From Ramlibacter sp. (GTDB lineage Bacteria > Pseudomonadota > Gammaproteobacteria > Burkholderiales > Burkholderiaceae_C): a DNA stretch of 64,000 nucleotides. Shown here one piece after another: positions 60,915 through 64,000 of this stretch. The translations under genes were made by a program, and so were the position numbers. The notes beneath the pieces were generated by a model. That model searched no databases. It was given only the letters and a program-made list of their open reading frames with translations, and was not told the origin of the DNA. The stretch covers positions 21,417-85,416 of the forward strand of contig JAJTCN010000008.1 in assembly GCA_021323335.1 (NCBI GenBank), given 5' to 3'. Position 1 is the stretch's first letter. Each line of letters opens with the position of its first letter.

Positions 60915-61454
60915 TCAATCCCCGAACTGCCCCGGTATCGCCGCGCTGATCCCCCAATCGAGCGGCAACTTCCCCTCGCGCGTGTACCGATGCAAGCTGG
61001 AATACGGCCAGTCCCGCGCGCGTAGCACCCACCCGTGCTTCACCGGGTTGAAATGGATGTAGTCGATGTGCCGTCCGAGGTCTTCGTCGTCGCGGATCTG
61101 GTGCTCCCAGAAACGGTGTTGCCACACACTGCGCTCGCCTTTGCGGCGCCATGTGACGGACGCCGACGCGTCGAGCGCGCCGCACGATTGCAGCCGCCGG
61201 GTGAAGGATTGCTTCAGCAGCATCCAGCGCGTGGCGTAGTCGTTGTCGCCGGCAGGCAGGGTCCATATCGCGTGCAGGTGTTCGGGCAGCACCACGATCG
61301 CATCGATCGTGAACGGGCGGCGGGCCCGCACCGCGGCCATGCAGGAACGCAGGTCGGACACATGGTCGACGAGGTAGCGCGCGCTGCGGTCCTGCAGCGT
61401 CAGCGTGAAGAAGAAGGTGGCGCCTTCGGCTTTGCTGCGGATGTAGCGAGGCAT
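60915..61454 (-). mobile_element. REP-associated tyrosine transposase (RAYT), IS200/IS605-related
   Basis: A 179-residue protein from MPRYIRSKAEGATFFFTL. It has the Y1-transposase HUH motif PEHLHAIW (His59, His61) and a nucleophile-tyrosine motif IDYIHFNPVKHGWV (Tyr132), with WQHRFWEHQIRDDED before it. These are the exact features of RAYTs, single-copy domesticated transposases tied to REP sequences. The gene is flanked on both sides by family B repeats. The longer frame to 61571 translates the upstream repeat and is not coding; an alternative start at 61487 has GGAGG directly adjacent. Catalytic residues appear intact. Confidence 0.92.
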
Positions 61455-61496
61455 GGAGGTACAACGCGCGAGGTCGCGCGAAGGCATCCTCCATTC

Positions 61497-61582
61497 GTAG
61501 GCCGGCGGTGAGCGGCGAAGCCCGAACCCCGGTGCAGGGCGCGGATCACCGGGGTTCGCCTCCGGGCTCACCGCCGGCCTAC
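61497..61582. repeat. Tail-to-tail pair of family B repeats upstream of the RAYT gene
   Basis: A plus-strand copy at 61497-61534 and a minus-strand copy at 61545-61582 lie within about 40-130 bases of the RAYT start codon. Together with the copy at 60858 they bracket the gene, as in the REP/RAYT units described in Pseudomonas and Stenotrophomonas. Confidence 0.9.
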
Positions 61583-61613
61583 GAACGGGTCCCCGCGGCG
61601 GGACCCGAAGGCA

Positions 61614-62513
61614 TCACCGCCGCGACGACACTACGATTCCGCCCACGATCAACGCGAACGCGACGCCGTGGTACGGCTGCGGCGGCTCGCCAAGGAACGC
61701 TGCAGAGAACAGCGCGGCGAACAAGGGCGTGAGGTTGGAGAAGAAGCCGGCGATGTTCGGGCCCACCCGCTGCACGCCCAGGCCCCATGCGCGGTAGGCC
61801 ATGATCGCCGGGCCCGTGGCGATGAAGGCCAGGGCCGCCGCCAGCGGCCAGCCCCATTGGATCGATTGCGTGGTGACGCCCGACTCGACCGCCGCGAACA
61901 GGCCCGACCACAGCAGCCCCGGCACCAGTTGCGCCATCAGGAAGCGCGCCCAGTTCGAGCGGATCTCGGCCGGGTCGCCGGGCCGCGTCAGCAGCCAGCT
62001 GTAGAGCGCCCACGCCGCCGTCGCCACCAGCATGTACAGGTCACCGGCGACGAAGCGCACCTGCGCCAGGTGCTCGAAGTCGCCGTGCGCCAGCACCACC
62101 ACCACGCCTGCGATCGACAGCACCGCGCCCAGCACCTGGCGGGCGGTGATGCGCTGGCTGAAGAACGCCGCGCCGAGCACCAGCATGAACACCGGCATGC
62201 TGGAGCCCACCAGCGTGACGTTGACCGGCGTCGAGGTCTTCACCGCCAGGTACTGCAGCGCGTTGTAGCTGCCCACGCCCAGGAAGCCCAGCACGGCGAA
62301 CCGGCCGAAGCGCCCCCACAGCGGGCTGTCGGCGCGCAGCAGTTGCCAGGCGAAAGGCAGCAGGATCAGGAAAGCCAGGGCCCAGCGCAGGAAGTTCAGC
62401 GCCAGCGGCGGCACCAGCGGCGCCACGGCGCGGCCGATCACCGCATTCCCGGCCCACAACACGGGGGGCAAGGTCAGGAGGAGGGCGGTGGAGAGGGTCA
62501 GGCGCTGCTGCAT
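61614..62513 (-). CDS. EamA/DMT-family transporter
   Basis: A 299-residue protein with ten membrane helices in two EamA repeats. It starts TLSTALLLTLPPVLWAGNAVIGRAVAPLVPP; a conserved loop is YNALQYLAVKTSTPVNVTLVGSSMPVFMLV, and near the end FFSNLTPLFAALFSAAFLGEP. It is likely an inner-membrane metabolite exporter. It is divergent from the disrupted quinone oxidoreductase gene, with 71 bases between. Confidence 0.9.
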   Translation of the reverse strand: MQQRLTLSTALLLTLPPVLWAGNAVIGRAVAPLVPPLALNFLRWALAFLILLPFAWQLLRADSPLWGRFGRFAVLGFLGVGSYNALQYLAVKTSTPVNVTLVGSSMPVFMLVLGAAFFSQRITARQVLGAVLSIAGVVVVLAHGDFEHLAQVRFVAGDLYMLVATAAWALYSWLLTRPGDPAEIRSNWARFLMAQLVPGLLWSGLFAAVESGVTTQSIQWGWPLAAALAFIATGPAIMAYRAWGLGVQRVGPNIAGFFSNLTPLFAALFSAAFLGEPPQPYHGVAFALIVGGIVVSSRR

Positions 62514-62584
62514 GCGAGGCGCGACTTTAGCCCACGCGGTAGGATGCGCGGCATCCCGAGACCCTATCCACCAGGAGACATTTC

Positions 62585-63462
62585 ATGAGCAAGGCAGTCC
62601 AGATCCGCAAGAACGGTGGCCCGGAGGAGATGGAGATCGTCGACGTGCAGGTCGGCGAGCCCGGCCCGGGCGAGATCCGCATCCGCCACAAGGCCGTCGG
62701 CCTGAACTTCATCGACGTCTACCAGCGCACCGGCCTCTACCAGCTGCCCATGCCGCTGACGCTGGGCATGGAGGCCTCTGGCGTGGTGGAGGCGGTCGGC
62801 GACGGCGTGAAGCACCTCAAGGTGGGCGACCGCGCCGCGTACGCCAGCCAGCCGCCCGGCTCGTACTCGGAAGTGCGCGTGATGCCGGCCAAGACCGTCT
62901 GCAAGCTGCCGGACGCCATCAGCTTCGAGACCGGCGCGGCGATGATGCTCAAGGGCCTGACCGCGCAGTACCTGCTCAAGCGCACGCTGCCGCAGGGCGG
63001 CCTGAAGGAAGGCGACTTCGTGCTGTTCAGTCGCTCGGCGCCGCGCATGTCATCAACTACGCCAAGGAAGATTTCAAGGAGCGGGTGAAGTCGATCACCG
63101 GCGGCCGCGGCGTGAAAGTGGTGTACGACTCGGTGGGCAAGGACACCTGGGACAAGTCGCTGGACTGCCTGCAGCCCTTCGGCCTGATGGCCAGCTTCGG
63201 CAATGCCTCCGGCGCGGTGCCGCCGTTCGCCCCCGGCATCCTGGCCGCCAAGGGCTCCATCTACGTCACGCGCCAGACCCTGTTCACCCACATCGCCACG
63301 CGCGAGGCCACGCAGGAGATGGCGGACGACCTGTTCGCCGCGGTCACCAGCGGCAAGGTGAAGATCCGCATCGACCAGACCTTCCCGCTGGAGAAGGTGC
63401 GCGAGGCGCACGTCGCGCTGGAAGCGCGCAAGACCACGGGCTGCACCATCCTGACGTTGTGA
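62585..63462 (+). pseudogene. NADPH:quinone oxidoreductase (zinc-less MDR), disrupted by an internal deletion
   Basis: The first 148 codons are a normal Qor N-terminal half (VQIRKNGGPEEMEIVDV, GLNFIDVYQRTGLY, AAMMLKGLTAQYLL) ending GDFVLF at 63028. The rest, from LGAAHVINYAKEDF to TTGCTILTL at the stop, is in another frame. By comparison with the roughly 325-residue family, about 100 bases are missing, including the whole AAAGGVG cofactor-binding loop. The product could not bind NADPH. The gene start, ribosome-binding site (CAGGAGAC) and stop are intact, and the Nudix gene overlaps the stop by four bases. It is either decay or an assembly artefact. Confidence 0.85.
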
Positions 63463-64000
63463 GCACCCTGCAGCTGCCGGCCGCCTGGCGCGCGCGGTTG
63501 CAGTCGCTGCTGGAGCGGCCGCCGATGCGGCCGCGGGTGCCGCTGTGGTGGCAGGGCCAGCGCATCGGATCGGTGGAGCCCGGCTTCTTTCCCTACGCGG
63601 GCGTCGCCGGCAATGGGTTGGTGCGCGGCAGCGCGACCGGCTGGCACGTCGAGGGCGACGATCTCTCGCAGTCCCTCGCCCGCCTGGCCGGCCAGCTGCG
63701 CGAGCGGCGCCTCACCCACACCTGGCGCGACGAGCTGCTGGCGGTGCGCAACGACACCGGCGAAGTACTCGGCTCCGTCGAGCGCGCCGCCGTGCGGCTG
63801 CTGGGCGTGCCCACGCATGCCGTGCACCTGGCCGGCCTGGATCCACAGGGCAACCACTGGATGCAGCGGCGCGCGGCGGGCAAGCCGGTCGACCCCGGCC
63901 TGTGGGACACGCTGGTGGGCGGCATGGTGCCGGCCAGCGACACGGTGCCGCAGGCGCTGGAGCGCGAGACCTGGGAGGAAGCCGGCCTGCGCCTGGCGGA
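63459..64000 (+). CDS. Nudix hydrolase with N-terminal DUF4743-like domain, partial
   Basis: It starts at GTG overlapping the previous stop (GTGA) and runs off the right edge after 180 codons. My translation shows an N-terminal DUF4743-like region (LWWQGQRIGSVEPGFFPYAG) and a Nudix box GGMVPASDTVPQALERETWEEAGL-like, with REx2EEx2 intact and Asp in place of the first Glu. This is the family of thiamine-diphosphokinase-like Nudix enzymes (the Tnr3 type), thought to hydrolyse damaged or modified nucleoside diphosphates. The C-terminus is outside. Confidence 0.85.
   Translation, partial: MSTLQLPAAWRARLQSLLERPPMRPRVPLWWQGQRIGSVEPGFFPYAGVAGNGLVRGSATGWHVEGDDLSQSLARLAGQLRERRLTHTWRDELLAVRNDTGEVLGSVERAAVRLLGVPTHAVHLAGLDPQGNHWMQRRAAGKPVDPGLWDTLVGGMVPASDTVPQALERETWEEAGLRLA

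Noticed and set aside
61455..61571. N-terminal extension of the RAYT protein
   Set aside because: It is a translation of the family B repeat pair upstream of the gene, not a conserved protein part.

Overview
The window is very GC-rich (near 70% by eye), densely coded, and reads as chromosome of a betaproteobacterium of the order Burkholderiales, most likely family Comamonadaceae (Ramlibacter/Variovorax-like). The reasons are the Bug-type receptor, the TctA/TctB pair, an IorA-like oxidoreductase, a type IV minor-pilin cluster with pilY1, the recJ/RpfE-like/LolC-LolD neighbourhood and a GuaD/XDH purine island. No rRNA, tRNA, CRISPR array, prophage or classical IS element was found. Neither end is a natural boundary: an IorA-like gene runs off the left edge and a Nudix gene off the right.

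Layout: (1) 1-13.1 kb: partial IorA-like gene; periplasmic sorbosone-dehydrogenase-like protein plus diheme cytochrome c and a LysR regulator; two small regulators/hypotheticals; an alpha/beta hydrolase; an alpha/beta-hydrolase/glycosyltransferase fusion behind a palindromic operator; the DUF2339/DUF3999 membrane pair. (2) 13.3-28.6 kb: a purine uptake and breakdown island with xdhAB, a divergent LysR, a nucleoside-type BMP/ABC transporter, a Rieske oxygenase, an adenine-type deaminase, a second BMP protein and guanine deaminase, with a PbpG-like peptidase interposed. Together these could import purines and convert adenine and guanine to hypoxanthine/xanthine and on to urate. (3) 28.6-36.5 kb: Bug receptor, a disrupted dcd, an ornithine-cyclodeaminase-family gene, two small unknown genes, recJ with an RpfE-like gene, and a LolC/F-LolD lipoprotein exporter. 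(4) 36.6-48.8 kb: a VWA/DUF58/MoxR/S1C-protease operon, TatD-like nuclease, a spermidine-synthase-like protein, a lone GspE/PilB ATPase and the TctBA transporter. (5) 48.9-55.2 kb: pilE-fimT-pilV-pilW-pilX-pilY1, overlapping genes ending in a strong terminator. (6) 55.2-64 kb: DUF3422, two EamA transporters, M48 protease with an SH3 protein, SDR, sugar kinase, a REP-associated tyrosine transposase (RAYT), a disrupted quinone oxidoreductase and a Nudix gene.

The most notable non-genic structure is a set of short palindromic repeats at operon ends. One GTAG-headed family lies on both sides of the RAYT gene at 60.9-61.5 kb and recurs in head-to-head pairs at 36.5 and 57.5 kb. This is the layout of a REP/RAYT domestication system. 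Two genes (dcd and the quinone oxidoreductase) each lack about 100-130 bp internally with loss of frame, which is either real gene decay or an assembly artefact.
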